Of a DNA stretch of 64,000 bases, positions 35,343 to 48,137 are shown piece after piece. Position 1 is the stretch's first letter. Every line of letters starts with the position of its first letter. Source of the stretch: Gnetum montanum. Lineage: Eukaryota; Streptophyta; Gnetopsida; Gnetales; Gnetaceae. The position numbers and the translations under genes are program-made. The stretch is taken from NCBI GenBank assembly GCA_015680685.1, contig MNCI01000865.1, forward strand, positions 205,408 through 269,407, written 5' to 3'. A model generated the notes under the pieces. The model was not told the origin of the DNA. It was given only the letters and a program-made list of their open reading frames with translations, and did not search any database.

Positions 35343-35517
35343 GTTCCATAAAATTTTGTAATTTTGTGATTTTTTTTTGTGTCTGTTCCAATTTTGTTCT
35401 ATTCAATTCTCCACTATGGCATGAATAAATTCCTAGTCAGTTAATAATCCCATACCTCTCCACTATGTAATCAATGGAGCTTGTTCTCATTTTCTTCTAC
35501 TCGAGGACAAGTTTTCA

Positions 35518-35533
35518 TTCAGTCGTGGGGGTA
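35518..35533 (+). other. Polypurine tract of element B
   Basis: GTCGTGGGGGTA directly precedes the TGATGA start of the 3' LTR. It is the same as in D (minus strand, 52121-52137). It would prime plus-strand DNA synthesis. Confidence 0.8.
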
Positions 35534-36374
35534 TGATGAACCGTGATTCATTAGGCTCCAATATTGGACCCACGATATCAAGTACGTGATATCGTGACCT
35601 AGCTAGTGATATCAGATGCACAATATTGTGACTCTTGTGCGGACCTATAAATACACATGTAAGTGCAAGGAGTTGGAGGAAAGTTTTTAGAGTTAGTCAA
35701 TAGTTCATTTTAGAAGTTAGCTTTCATTTTTAGTTCTTCTCAACCCTTTTTCCCAATGCATGCCTACAGTGTGATGATTGTAATTATACGGCACCTTCAT
35801 TCAAGTGTAACATACTTGGACATGTACATGATCAGAAATAAAGATCGAGATTACTTCATCATTGTAGCATTTACTTAGTTTAATCATTTAACTGTTATTT
35901 ATTTCTTTCATAATTAATCTCTCTCTACCTTCCTCTCCTATCCCTGTTAGTAAACGCAGAATGAGTATGACCTAATCATGAGCATTTAAGTGTGACTACG
36001 TAGCATACCTAGGACATGCGCTTGGTAATCCCAGCAATAGTACATGAGGTCCAAGATGTGTATGGATGATTAAGGGACGGATGCTCATCACACTTAGGCT
36101 AGCTTAGATCTCTTCATCCTTTTCCTCTTAGCTTAACAAGTTATTTTCCATTGCCTCTAGGAGTAGCACTAGTTTAGGGCTACATCATACACCTCACCCT
36201 AGACTAAACCATACATGACAAAGCAAATACTAGTCTAGGTGGGAAGACAACGAATTGTGATCAACGAGTAACTATCTAGATACCACAACTAGCCCTTTTG
36301 CGGAGTTCAACTAGATCGTGCGTGAAACGCTCATATTTGTATGGTTGAGTGTAGGGGTACCTAGCCACTCATCA
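35534..36374 (+). repeat. 3' LTR of element B
   Basis: About 841 bp, starting TGATGAACC and ending CACTCATCA. A GATATC-type palindrome array lies at 35571-35633 and a TATA box CCTATAAATACA at 35644-35655. It is collinear with the LTRs of D and G. The downstream flank is a fragment of another, similar LTR (element H). Confidence 0.88.
35571..35655 (+). promoter_or_regulatory. U3 promoter of element B with GATATC palindromes
   Basis: ACGATATCAAGTACGTGATATCGT is one imperfect palindrome spanning 35572-35595. Further half sites follow to 35633, then the TATA box at 35646-35653. Confidence 0.72.
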
Positions 36375-36581
36375 ACACTCATTGCCCTTAGGCTAGCTTA
36401 GAATTTACTTTCTTGTTATTAGTAGATTAATTAAATAACATAAGTTAGCCATAACCACACAACATCAATAATCATATGCCTTACTTTGGACTAAACCATA
36501 CATGATAAAGCTACCACTAGTCCAAGTGAAACGACATCGACCTACAATCAATACTTAACGATCTAGACACAACACTAGTTA
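36375..36581 (+). repeat. LTR fragment (element H 5' LTR, left part)
   Basis: Follows the B LTR directly and repeats LTR-internal sequence already passed (CTTAGGCTAGCTTAG and the segment ending CTAGACACAACACTAGTTA). It is therefore part of a separate, older LTR of the same superfamily in plus orientation. Element B probably inserted into it. It continues at 39344 after an insertion. Confidence 0.6.
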
Positions 36582-39338
36582 TGTAACGCCCTTATTAATT
36601 ATCTATAAAGTATCCTATAAATAACTAAAAGAGATGCTACAAAACCCCAAGGATTTGGATTTAACCTTGATTTACTAACTTAAAAGGAAATTTTAAAATA
36701 GATAAAAATTATTAATTATAAGCTTAAATATAGCAAAGTAATATGGTGCAGTGGTATATATAATTAAATAAAATTTATTTAGAGAAAATTGGAGATTTGA
36801 GCAACCATAAAAAAAGATAGATGTCTAAAAATTTCACTAGGTGTATCATAAAATAGTATGTAAAATATCATTCCCAAAGACACTTCTTTTTCCTTAATCG
36901 AACCTCTAGAAATAAAGCTATTTACATTAGAAGTTTACCAAATTAATTAATAAAATTAAAATAATATTTAAATAAAATATTAATATATAATGAATAATAG
37001 TAAAATTTCTTGAACATATAGCATGCGATGAAAAATGTTCATTGCAATCTTACAATCTTAATGGCACAAACAAATTTATATCTATCATACTTTATTATTT
37101 ATTCATAAAAATAGGTACATGGCTAAATATTCGAAAAGAATACAAGGTTTCTATTTTACAAAAATACAAAATATACACAAATTATTTTTCAAGTTTAAAT
37201 GGTTTATTGATCCACCTTTGTGTCATTTTCCTCTTTTAATGATTTCCTACTTACCCTAGACTCTCGGCATCAAAATGTTGGAGTCATAACCCCTTAAATA
37301 AGAAAGGTTATTTTGTATCTCTTCTCATGGATCATAAAGGTTCAAGACCAAAAGTCATAAGATATGAGCTAGATAGGGTTTTGGAAAAATATTCAAAAAG
37401 ATTTCAAAGTTCAAAAATGCCACAAATTTTCCAAATATTTTTTTAAAAAATCCAAAAATCTAAAAGAATGTATATTTTATCCAAGTATCTTCGAAGGCTA
37501 AGTCTTAGTTACCCTCACTACCAAAAAAATATACCAATGACTCTTAGAATAACCTCACTATTATTATCAAATTATCCTCATGATCCCAAACAAGTCACTC
37601 ATGGCAAGGTCTTGGCAATAGCCTCACTACTAACATACTCACAAATCAAAATCCAAATTGGCCAAAAATCCATAATAACTCAAATTCGACAAAATTCTTG
37701 CGAAAAATTCATGATCGCCAAAATTCCACAAAATTCTCACAAAATCATGTTTGTCATGTCTTGAACCAAAAACCATGTTCATATCAAAAGTTGTTCTCAA
37801 AGATTCATATAATATTTAAGAAGCAGGTTAGACAATGTTTCCACAATTCTAGAAATTAACCAAAATATAGAAGAAGGTATGGACATGATTAAAATATTAT
37901 TTTTCTTAAAAATAGATCCAAAATTACAAAAATCTAATAGAATCTTGGCATGATAATCAAAATCGTAGAAGATCTCAAAGTTCCCTAAGCATCTTCCTTT
38001 TCTACCTAATGCCCTCAATTTTTTTTTGTTTCACTTAACCCATCACATCCGAAACTCTTCTCCAAACTACAATGTGATGTATTTAAAGCCTAATCTTATT
38101 TAGAAGGGAAAAAATGGAAAAAAAATTGGGCTCAAATCAACTTGAAAATGAAAAAGAAAAGACAAAAAACATCTTTTTAGGAAAAACGTAATAGAACATA
38201 GTTTTGCAAAATGACAATTGCAGTGGAAGACAATAGCAAAAAACAAGCAGCTGAGAGGTGGCAGAAGAAAATGCATTACTAAGGTAGTGGGAAAAAAAAG
38301 TAATATGTTATGCATCTAATATGTATGCTTTTCCTTCATGTTTACACATGAATGTGCTTTTCTATTTTGGCTTTAATTTTGATTTTGACTTTTTTTTTTT
38401 TTTTGAAAATCATTTTTCATGAATTTTTTTCCTATTTTCTCTCTCCCTTAATACCCTCACACTTCAACACTTATAACATGTATACCATGACTCTAAATTC
38501 AATTCCTTTTGAACTTGCAAAATCCTTATCAAGTGCTCTACCTAATCCTATGTGGAAATCCAATCTAAGCTTTACTTATCATGGTCACATAATTCGAATT
38601 CCAAAACTTTTACTATATTCTAGCAAACTAGAAAATGTGATATCTTGAAAATTGTAACTCTGATTTTAGTGAACTAAGGATCAAAACCTACATTTTCAAA
38701 CATCATGGACACATTGTTAAGGTTAGATTCTAGGTAGGATATCATCCTAAGGCACTTTCTTAACTAAGCTATTTTATGTAATATTTAATTATAATTAAAA
38801 ATGAACTTTAAATCCTTGTTTAATTTTGTATAATATTTTATGTAATATTTAATTATAATTAAAAATTGCTCCATGAACAAAGTATTATATAATCAAATGT
38901 GCATAATAAAATATAAAAGTGCATAATTGAATGTGCATAATAAAGATTCAATATACATATCTAAATGTGCATAATAAAAATAAAATATGCATAACTAGAT
39001 GGGCATAATAAAGATTAAATATACATAACCAAATGTGCATAAAGAATAAAATATGCATAATCAAATACTTGTAAAGGCATAATAATTGACAAAAGAAAAA
39101 CTTCCTAGGGTAATTGGATTTTAACATTTTATCATAAAATATTCAAAAGATCTATGACTAAGCTAAAATAGTATTGAAACAAAGGATAGAAATTTTTAAT
39201 AAAATACCCTAACAAGTAGATTGTATTCACTTATGTAGGAAACTAATAATAACAACAACAATAATAACAATAAGCTAGTACATTGAAATGCATCTAACAT
39301 AATTAAAGAATTGATAATTAAATTTATGCAAATTTCTA
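36582..39338. repeat. AT-rich solo-LTR candidate inserted in element H LTR
   Basis: Begins TGTAACGCCC, a start reminiscent of plant chromovirus LTRs (TGTAACACCC). It is flanked on both sides by AGTTA (36577-36581 and 39339-39343), a possible 5-bp target duplication. The last two bases are TA where CA is expected. The 2.76 kb are AT-rich with no convincing coding frame. It could instead be an unrelated AT-rich insertion. Confidence 0.42.
38885..39080. repeat. Irregular tandem repeat of GTGCATAATAAA-like units
   Basis: About ten imperfect copies of a 12-30 bp unit around the words TGTGCATAATAAA and TATGCATAA within the AT-rich solo-LTR candidate. It is a simple-sequence expansion with no sign of function. 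Confidence 0.6.
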
Positions 39339-39565
39339 AGTTATGATAAGTTCCATCCACTAAAGTTAACTAAATTACACATGAACGCTTGTAAGTTAAA
39401 TGGTTTGGTGTAGAGGACACTCGTCACTTATCATTGGCATCATTTCTGAGGATGGTGATAGTGATCTACATTAGCTATATTATAAACAATCACTATACAA
39501 ACATTAATGATTTATCTTTTAGGAAATATGAATATTTTAAGCTACATACATTATTAATTGAAAAC

Positions 39566-42280
39566 ATGTCATCTTCATATAAGGTTGATCGTTCATCACA
39601 TGATGAGAATATTGGTAGGAGTAATGATAGGATATTTATTGAAGATAATTTGAGTCAACTACACTAAGAAAGGATTTCATATGCTCATTTAGATCCTTCC
39701 TACATTCAAAGATTATGCTCAACTATTGTAGACAATCCTAGAGGGGATGGAAGAAGTCCTAGAATAAGAATGGCCTTAAGGGCTAGGACCTCCTACAAAC
39801 CTAGAAGATATGAACTAAGCGACCATAAGGAAGATATAGGAGCCATGATAGTTCTATTAATCCATCATCTTTCTTTTCATCTTCACAATTTAGTTTTGAT
39901 GAAGATGAACGTAGGTATGAAGATAGAGCTCCACTAAGGGGTCAAGATAAAGATAAAAATAAGGATCAATGATAAGATATAAGATAGTAAAGGAAGCATA
40001 GATGAGACCATCACAATCAGACAAATAAAAATAAAGATAAGGATTATAACCATGACATGTTCGATGGTGATGAACACTTGTTGGCTACTAGAAGCATGAT
40101 ATAGACTAAGGAGGTAATTAGAATACCACATAGGCATGAAAGGGAAAGTTGCATCAAATTACTTAATATGAATAACATTTCTAAATTTGAGAGAGGCAAC
40201 AATTCTAATTCACAACATCATTTACAAGCCTTCTATGATGCTTGCATCTTACAAATTATTGAAAGTAAGTGGCAAAAGCTTAAGCTATTTTCTAAGACAC
40301 TAATAGAAGAAGCTAAAAGTTTGTATAGATCATTGGAACCAAATTAAATCCATTGGTGGTCAATAATGCTCAAGCTCTTCAATGAGAAATACCAAACCTA
40401 TTCAAGAGTGTCCAATATAAGAAAACAAATCCAAGGGTGGAAGCAAGAAAACCATGAATCCCTTGATGCAAACTTGGATAGATACTATTCTCTACTGCAA
40501 ATATGCCTAGGCCATGAATTTTCTCAAAAAGAGTAGCTTCATCATATCATAGATGGGCTTTGTAATAAAATAAATAAGGCCCTTGGGATCTATGCCCAAG
40601 GAAGGTTAACATAACCAAGAGCTCATAAGATACAAAGGCTAATTTAATAGGTGGCAAAAGAAAAATGAGCTATGTAAAAGGGAGTGTAGAGGAATATAAC
40701 ATGGATCCGACTCTTTACAAGAAGGAGGTTCATATTTATGATCAAGAAGAAGAGGTATCTCTTGATGAGATCATTTCACAAAAAACCTTGCCAATACGAA
40801 ATTCTATCTCTGAGATTAAAGCAAGAGTAGATAAGATGTGGAAATTATGAGATGAAGAAGTTACAACCAACTTGAAAATCATAGAAGAGAAGGTAAAGAA
40901 AGTAGGATTAAGTGATCAAAACAAGAAGAGGAAAAAGAACAATAAAATAAAAAAAGATACTTACAAGCAAAAAGGGAAAAAAGTTGTAGTAGAAGAGGTT
41001 GTATACTCCAATATAGAGAAGAAGAATGGATGTGACATTTATCAATACAAATATCCAAAGGGCTATTGCCCAATTATGTTACATCTACAAGAGTGTGTGT
41101 CCTTTGCTTTGAATCTCAAGTTCATGGAAAAGTAAATGCCTATGAGATTACCTTATCGACAATGCAATTATAGATAGTTTTTCAACCAATAGTATTGTCC
41201 AAGTAGGACTCCTCCTCAAGCTTAAGACAAGTATCAATAATAATGGAAACACCCACAATCATGGGGGATGCCATCACCAAACTAGCAATATACTTATTGC
41301 CAATCAAACCCTTACAGATACTATGTTCAACAACCTATTTTTCCCAATGGTTCTACTACCCATGCCTCAACTCACTACAATAACTACTCTCCTGAATATC
41401 ATCAACTCATAATATCTCATGTGGGATCACCATCTCATGTCTCTCATCATCCGTCACATCCTCGATACTCTCATACTCCCCTCCAACCAATGTCACAACC
41501 AATAATGTAGGAAGAATTAACATCACAACCTCAATAGAATAATGCAACTTATGCTATGAGCATACAAAGGGATAATAGTGCTAGTAGTTCTCAAAAAAAG
41601 CCTTGGAAAAGTCCTTTCTTTAGGACAATTCCCACACTCGTGAATAAAACTAGTAGACCTACTAGCTCATCAAAAATAGCATAAGGACAACATGGTGTAA
41701 TTTACTTCCTCACAAAAACATTACCTTCTAATTCTACACAAAAGCCAACAACCCTTTCAACTCCAAAACAAAACATAAAAGCTGAACATGATAAAGGATG
41801 CAATTATGAGCTAAAAGTTTAAAGTATTAATATGATCCATATACCAACCCACAACAAACTTGAGGAACAAGTGTGCTTGCGAAACCATGTCTACACAATA
41901 ACAACTACACTAAAAGACATTGAGTGGTTAGAAAATGAGAATACCAAACCATCCAAAAGATGCATGGAAACATCCAACACACTTATCAACTCTTATCCTA
42001 CGAAAATGAATCAAATAGTGAACTTAGAGAAGGACATCTTCCACTCTAACTATACACTAGAAGAAAATATTAAATAAGAAGACACAACAACTAAAATAGA
42101 AAATCAAAAAGAAAATATATATGGACCCTATAAAAAGAAATCATCTTCTAGTCTAGTTGAATATATGTTTCCAAATGATTGAAACCTAATTATCATCAAT
42201 GTTAAATGTGCTAACAAGAGAAAACTTAAATCATTAAATATTATAAATGGAAAATTTATGGTATATAACTAAGGGAATGT
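39566..42280 (+). pseudogene. gag of element H
   Basis: Readable pieces: RHERESCIKLLNMNNISKF, LQAFYDACILQIIESKWQK, LKLFNEKYQTYSRVSNIRK, LDANLDRYYSLLQICLGHEF and HHIIDGLCNK. The knuckle region reads CDIYQYKYPKGYCP (41031-41072), with the second Cys and the His lost. A Pro/Ser/Tyr-rich tail follows to about 41690, and a short open frame (41832-42077) continues beyond. It has numerous stops. The role is as in the other gag copies. Confidence 0.78.
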
Positions 42281-43046
42281 GTAATCCATTTTTGAAATGC
42301 TTGCTCATAACTTTAGTTGTGGTGGAGAAGCCCCATCTTGAAACAGAAAAGTGCATTTTTACTTTTTGTTTTACAATTTTTTATCATTTTTCTATTTCTT
42401 TAAAATTTTTCAATTCTTAATACATTTTCCATTTCTCATTATTTTTTTCTTTTCTTTAGTCATTTCCTTTGTTTTTTATGGATATTTACTATGGTTTTAT
42501 TAATAATGTTTCCAATCATGATGTAGAAGTCAACATCATGTGTTGGCCTTTTGTCCTATGCTATCAAGATAATTGGGTAAAAATTATGTAAAGTAGTAAG
42601 ACCACATCACCCATCCCTCCAGTTTCTATAAATAAGAGGTCTTTATCATGAAAGTAATATGGTTCTTCTTACATAAAACTAAAATTAAACCATGATCATT
42701 ATTTCTTAAAGAAAAGGGAAAAGACCAAGAGGAAATGGAAAAGGGTGTGACATCAAGAGAATTTTTTGATTCTTTGTACTTCATCTATGGATCTTACTAC
42801 TTCATGTGTTTATATCATTACTCTTGTTTTATTTTTTATGGAAGCATATTCTTGAATAAGTGTTGCCTTATCATGTCACTTGCAAGACATGTTACCCATG
42901 TCTAAAGGTAGTTTACTTCTAGGAACACCAAAGGTCTCTTGGACTAGTCTCATTATATGATTGGAAAGACATGCTACCCATGTGTGAAGGTACTCCTCTA
43001 GTGGGATCAGAATTGGCTATGGGGCTAGAAAAACATGTTACCCATG
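42281..43046 (+). other. Post-gag non-coding region of element H
   Basis: Starts with a decayed polypurine-like motif TTTAGTTGTGGTGGAGAAG (42312-42330). It continues T-rich (42350-42480), then with sequence matching the post-gag region of B. No coding frame. Confidence 0.55.
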
Positions 43047-43845
43047 TGATGAGTGGTGAGGTACCCCCTATATCCAACCATATGAATCACAAGCGTTCAC
43101 GCATAATCTGATTGAATTCCATGGATGGGACTAGTTGTGGTATCTAGATCGTTATGCCTTGAGCACAGTTCATTGTCTTTCCACTTGGACTAGTGGTAGC
43201 TTTGTCACATATGGTTTAGTATAGAGTGAGGCATATGACAATTGATGTTTTTTTAGCCTTATGCTTCTCCTAATGATAATAGAGAAATCAATTACTTAAT
43301 CGAATTAACAACATAAAGTAAAGTCTAAACTAGCCTATAGGCAATGAGTGTCTATTCCCAGCTTGCCATACACATCCTGAACCCACATATCCACTATTGG
43401 GATTACCAAGTGCTATGCTACCAGGCAAACCAAGTAATAACACTACTGGGATTACCAAGCAAATACATGTTTATGCTTGAAACTAGTCACGTTCATTCCA
43501 CCAATTCATTAACATGCATGAAAACATAAATATTAACTAAGTACATGAAATATAAATTGCATTAAAAGTAAATTTAATCTAAGTCAAAGTGCTACAATGA
43601 ATAAGAGTCAATCTCGATCTTATTGTCATTCATGGAATGTGTCTAGGTACATTGCCACTCAAATAAGATGTTGTACAACTAACTTAAATCCACACTATAA
43701 GCACTCACTGACTGCTCTATAAGATTATAGAATAAAACTGCAAGAGTTCAGCTACTCTATTGACCAAAGAACTACATAAATATCTCTCTTCCTTACTAGA
43801 GTTGCTAGAGGGCTTCATTCACTTTCATCTTTGCCATCTAGATTT
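43047..43845 (-). repeat. 3' LTR of element F
   Basis: Left edge TGATGAGTGGTGAGGTACC, the mirror of the LTR end seen in A, D and G. The R/U5 part is clear (GGATTACCAAGC, LTR-specific blocks to about 43750). The U3 end is not clear: no TCATCA, no palindrome array, and only a poor TATA candidate (CATAAATATC, about 43776-43785). The right boundary is approximate. Confidence 0.65.
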
Positions 43846-43879
43846 TTTTTTCATTAATTTCCTTTTGCAAACCAACTTG

Positions 43880-45981
43880 TAGTGATTTTTCACTCTCTCA
43901 AATTTGAGAGCTTTGTTCTTCCAAGTGAAGATCTCGATGGTAGAATTTTTTGCAAGGTGTGTACCTCCTCCATTCACTGATTGCGATTCTCTACAGCTAA
44001 TTTCCTCAGTTCAGTATTCACCCTAGCAAGTTGCTCCTGCTATTGATGAATGAACTCTTGCATTTGATCTCTTGGAGCATCAACATTTCATAGGTGATAA
44101 TTTTTCATAGTCAATGCTTCATTCTCTTGGTGCGCCTAATTTAAGTTCTTGTTGATTGTGTGTGTTTCAGCTTCTGCCATGAACTATTTAAAGATGGTCA
44201 TTACTGCTTCCTCCTCAGCCTTTTGAAATTTTTCTTCAAGTTGTTTGATAGCTTCATCTCTTATCATTGTCAAGATGAGGCTTGCTTATTCTACAAATCA
44301 AGCACAAAGTTCAGCAACTTCCACTATCAATCATTGATTTTGCTCTTGAGCCATTTCTAGTTGCCTCTCCAAAATGATGCATCTACCCCTTGCATTCAGC
44401 AACTCCAACTAGGTTACGGTGATGTTCTCTAGGAGATCAAAGATATCTGGAGTTGGTTACCTGATTTCTACCAGTCATTCCAATAACTGTTCATGTTGGG
44501 TTGTGCTTAATTTTCCGCTAACCATGCCTATGGACATCTACATGTCTTAGGGTGTAAATACATCTGGTATAGACATCGTGAGTGCATTCAATGCTTCAGC
44601 TACATGGTTAGCTATCACTCTCGCTGCTATCTCTTGCCCTTAGTGTTGCATCACCAAGATAGTTGCCTGTTCACCTTCCTCCAACCTCACCAAGAAAGTG
44701 GTAGCATTCCTAGGGATTTCTGGAAATAGATGGTGTGTTGCTAGTCACACTGTCACCCCTCGAGCATTGGGATCCAACCTCAAAGGTAGCTATGTTCTTT
44801 GTATAGAGAAAATTGGACCACCCCTCTCCATCTAACTAACTATTCAAGCCACCTCATTAAGGTGACTCATTGTTGGTTGATACATAGATGGATTCGTCCC
44901 ACTCGTTCCTACTTATTTCTCTTATTCACTCAAGAGTTGTTCTCAAATTTGACGTAGATGCTCAAGGACTACGTGGGCCTTCAATGTTATCTCCTGAGTA
45001 GGTGGTGGTAATGGCAGCTCCTCTTCCTGAGTGGTTGTTGGCATCTTATCCTTCATGATTTTTTCCCATGAGGCCAAGGGAGCATGCTTGAGAGTATCAT
45101 TAGAATAGCGAACAATGCCTACTCTTTTGCCAAGTTTCCTAATAAGGCATGGAAAGGGCAAGGTCTTCCTTCCACGTTTATTCTCCTTGAAGCACTTCTC
45201 GTTGTCCAAATAAATTAGCTATGGAAGGTTAATGGAAAATTTTCCACTTGGAGTGATGCATGCTTAGGCAGAGAAAGCAGTCACCTTACTTGGCCTCACC
45301 ATTTGATTGAGGTAATAGGCCACAATCTTGAAATAAATTCGCTCCACTAGTGTGAGCACACCATACTCCTTATGGTCCACCCCATAGCATCACTAAGTCC
45401 ATTCCCCTTTTGCCTTAGGATCACCTTTTGTTGATATCTCTACCAACTATATTCCACTATCTGGCAACCCCAATGCCTATGCAATAGCCTCCGCCAAGTA
45501 GGACACTTGAATGTCCTTGATTTTTACAAAAAGCCCTAACCTTCAGCTATTACAAAAGAGATAGGTCTCTCCCATGTACGATTTTCCACTGGATGTGATG
45601 ATTGGCCACATGGGAGAGGTTTGCAATTGTGTCTTGACGTCCTTTAGAGCTTTTTCCAAAAATGGCCTAAAGTTTATCTCTTGAAGAATTGATCTTTGAA
45701 TTTCTTGGGACTTGATGATGTCTAAGTAAGCTTAAGTCAAGTGACCTCAAGCCTTGGCATGGGTCTAGAAGCTTCTCCTTGTTGGATTGTTCGATAGACA
45801 CTTCTTCCTTTGAAATTTGTCAAATAGATTCCACTTCAGGTTCCTCACAAAGAGGTCTGGTTGCATGGATCACCTCTTATTGTTCTTGGCCTTGTTCCTA
45901 CTAGTCCCTTCTAGCTCTAGGTCATTTCTCTCGTGGTTGTGAGGGTTCTCCTTCTTGCAGATGCTTTTGTTTAGGTGCCAT
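43880..45981 (-). pseudogene. Extra ORF of element F
   Basis: Minus strand, start MAPKQKHLQEGEPSQ at 45981, then a basic PRARRD; an AG lies just before the ATG (GATTATAG). Region 1: LEKALKDVKTQLQTSPMWPII. Region 2 (45209-44943, open): KTLPFPCLIRKLGKRVGIVRYS. The end is Glu/Gln-rich and coiled-coil-like (about 44600-43880). It is the same layout as B and D, strongly decayed. Function unknown. Confidence 0.6.
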
Positions 45982-46435
45982 CTATAATCATAATAAGACC
46001 ATGAATTAGTAATTATAATGTAACCTTAAAACAATTGGGATACCTTAACTCTTAAGAGTAGTTACACTTAGCTAAGTTATGATTATGGATAATTTAATTA
46101 ACTCAATTGTTAATCTTATTTATGCATTACCATTGATAAGTTATTCTGGAGGCTGTTGGAAGGATTAACTTAGAAAAAGTTGATGTTTATATATGGTTAA
46201 GGTTATTAATCCTTTGGGGGAGTTAAGAAAAATTTTCGAACATTTCATTGAAAACCTTAAGGTTTGTGGCCCCCATGATAAATATCTTACCTCCAATAAG
46301 TGCAGGATCGAAAAATGGAGTGATTTAAACAAACAGTTTGAAAGTTATGGCCTCTAGAAGGTTTTGGGCTCTAAAAAATTGCAAAAATTCCCCATGTGTT
46401 ATGAGAAAATTACAAAAAATTCCAAAGTGTTTGAC

Positions 46436-46481
46436 AATATATATAGTATTTTTGTAATACGTTGATGAGGCCTCATCGATG
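46436..46481 (-). promoter_or_regulatory. Internal promoter of element F
   Basis: An imperfect palindrome GTTGATGAGGCCTCATCGAT (46461-46480) lies just upstream, on the minus strand, of a TATA box ACTATATATATTG (46435-46447). The extra ORF starts about 450 bp downstream. The palindrome is a variant of the A type (GATGGGGCCCCATC). Confidence 0.6.
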
Positions 46482-48120
46482 TAGCTGTTGACTACTATTG
46501 ACTTCTGTTTACTTTGATCAAACTTTCAAAATACAAGGACTTTTTCGATGAAATTAGGATCAAATGAAAGCTTAGAAGATGAAGAATAGTATGAAATCAT
46601 GAGAAGAGGGTGTTGAAGTTCATAAATTTGAAAAAATGGAAAAAATTTGGTTTAATGGATGAATGCAATGAAAGATTAAGAAGTATTGAGTGGTTTACAC
46701 AATGGAAAATACCAAATATAGGATTATAGCGATGTCAAAGGTAAGGCATCTTAACTAATCAAGCTAAAAGCTATGTAAGTGGGTCCTCCCCATAGTAGGC
46801 TCATGCCCTTTTTGCCCTTGCATAACCTCAACTAAAGGGTCTATGAGCCCCATAGTCAATTTAATGATCATGACAAGTTAAGGACCAACCCAAAAGAATC
46901 CACTTAAGAATCCCAACACATCAAACTAAGACATAGAGCATGACATATAACTTGACAGTGAGGTGAATTATGGTAGCATAAATGGATGATAGAGAAGGTG
47001 GAATGGAGTTTCCAATTGAGGTCATAATAAGTCCCTTGTGAAATTGGTGGTTAAAATGACCTGAGAAGTTCCATCCTTAGTCCAAACCAAAACCATCTGC
47101 TTTCAATGACTTTGCATCACCACTCGTAGAATAATCCACCCACTCGAGACACAAGAGTGCTTCCACAAAACAACCATTGTTCAGAGACGAGTAGGAAGTG
47201 AGAGAGAAAGAGAGAGAGAGGGCCTTAGTTAGAGGGAACCTTTAGGCATAGGTGCATGTCTTTTGAGTTCCATAACTAGTGCTTGTAGCCCTTTTATTTG
47301 TTCAGGGGGTGTGCTTTGAATTCCCACTATTTTGTTTTATTTTATTTTATTTTTGTTTTTTTTTTCTTTTTGAAATGGGAACCATACCATGCAGGGACTT
47401 ATTTGTGTTAAAGGGGTATGCTTTCAATTCCCATATTTTTTTTATTTTTAATGATGGAAAGCACACCATGCAACAATGTTATTTTGCCTTCCTTCAGTGA
47501 GTGCTATGGAATGGTAAGAAGTCCACGAAAAACACTCAAGCACTCATGCAAGAAGAAGAGTGCAAACAGTATTGAGTCCCCTTGAAGTCACACCCTTTAC
47601 AATCTTTTGGATCCGTCCTAATTCTAAAACTACACAGGTCACCAATCAATTAAAAGTTTCTTTTAATGGAAGGGATTTCAAATTCCCAGAACAAAGAAAA
47701 TCATAGAGTTCATTGGATGGGCAGATGACATGGACTCACTACCTGTTCCATGAAAAATAAACCATGTCAAAGTTATTAGACATCAGAATTCAAAAATAGA
47801 AACTAGACATTGACAATCACACATTAAGTACAAACTATCATTAGTAAATAGCAATAGCAGCATTGTGTCTTGTGACCATAAAGTAGATTTATTAGCAAAA
47901 ATAAGAAAATACCACACTCAAACAAGGGAAACAGAATAAATAAAACTATATAAAAAACTGTAAAATAATCAAAAAATTTAAAAGGTACTAAAAATGATAT
48001 AGAATTTGAAAAATTTGAAAATCAAAAATTTGTAAAATTAAAAATTTTAAAAATAAAAAGATAGAAAAACTGAGAGGCCATGGTAATGGTTAGCATGGAT
48101 GGCCATCTCCCCCACAATTA
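46482..48120 (-). other. Non-coding region between pol and the internal promoter of element F
   Basis: Matches 7881-9480 of A on the opposite strand. It holds a polypurine-like motif at the pol end (minus TTGTGGGGGAGATGG, 48101-48117), a GAGAGA tract (47200-47220) and a T-rich stretch. No coding frame. Confidence 0.6.
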
Positions 48121-48137
48121 AGTTGAAGGGAGGAGAT

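Larger units (their letters stand above)
28972..36374 (+). mobile_element. Element B: pol-less Athila-like retrotransposon, 5' end missing
   Basis: Plus-strand order: gag leader and gag, about 1.1 kb non-coding, internal promoter, extra ORF, polypurine tract, 3' LTR. It is collinear with the complete element D. No protease, RT, RNase H or integrase lies between gag and the internal promoter. Its 5' LTR and primer site are absent because the element C LTR abuts the gag leader. Confidence 0.85.
39344..43046 (+). mobile_element. Element H: old pol-less Athila-like element, interrupted by F
   Basis: The end of a degraded 5' LTR (39344-39432), a decayed tRNA-Asp primer site TTGGCATCATTTCTGAGGA (39433-39451), gag, then directly the T-rich post-pol type region (42300-43046). 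No pol is present. It ends where the LTR of F starts (43047). The high divergence from A, B, D and G and an AT-rich composition indicate an old copy. Confidence 0.7.

Noticed and set aside
38350-38650. Hydrophobic plus-strand frame in the AT-rich insertion
   Set aside because: Phe/Leu-rich translation arises from T-rich DNA, with no codon structure, no start context and no homologue in the window.
47279-47500. Short hydrophobic frame in the post-pol region of F
   Set aside because: It lies in the T-rich spacer shared with A on the other strand, where the frame is not kept.
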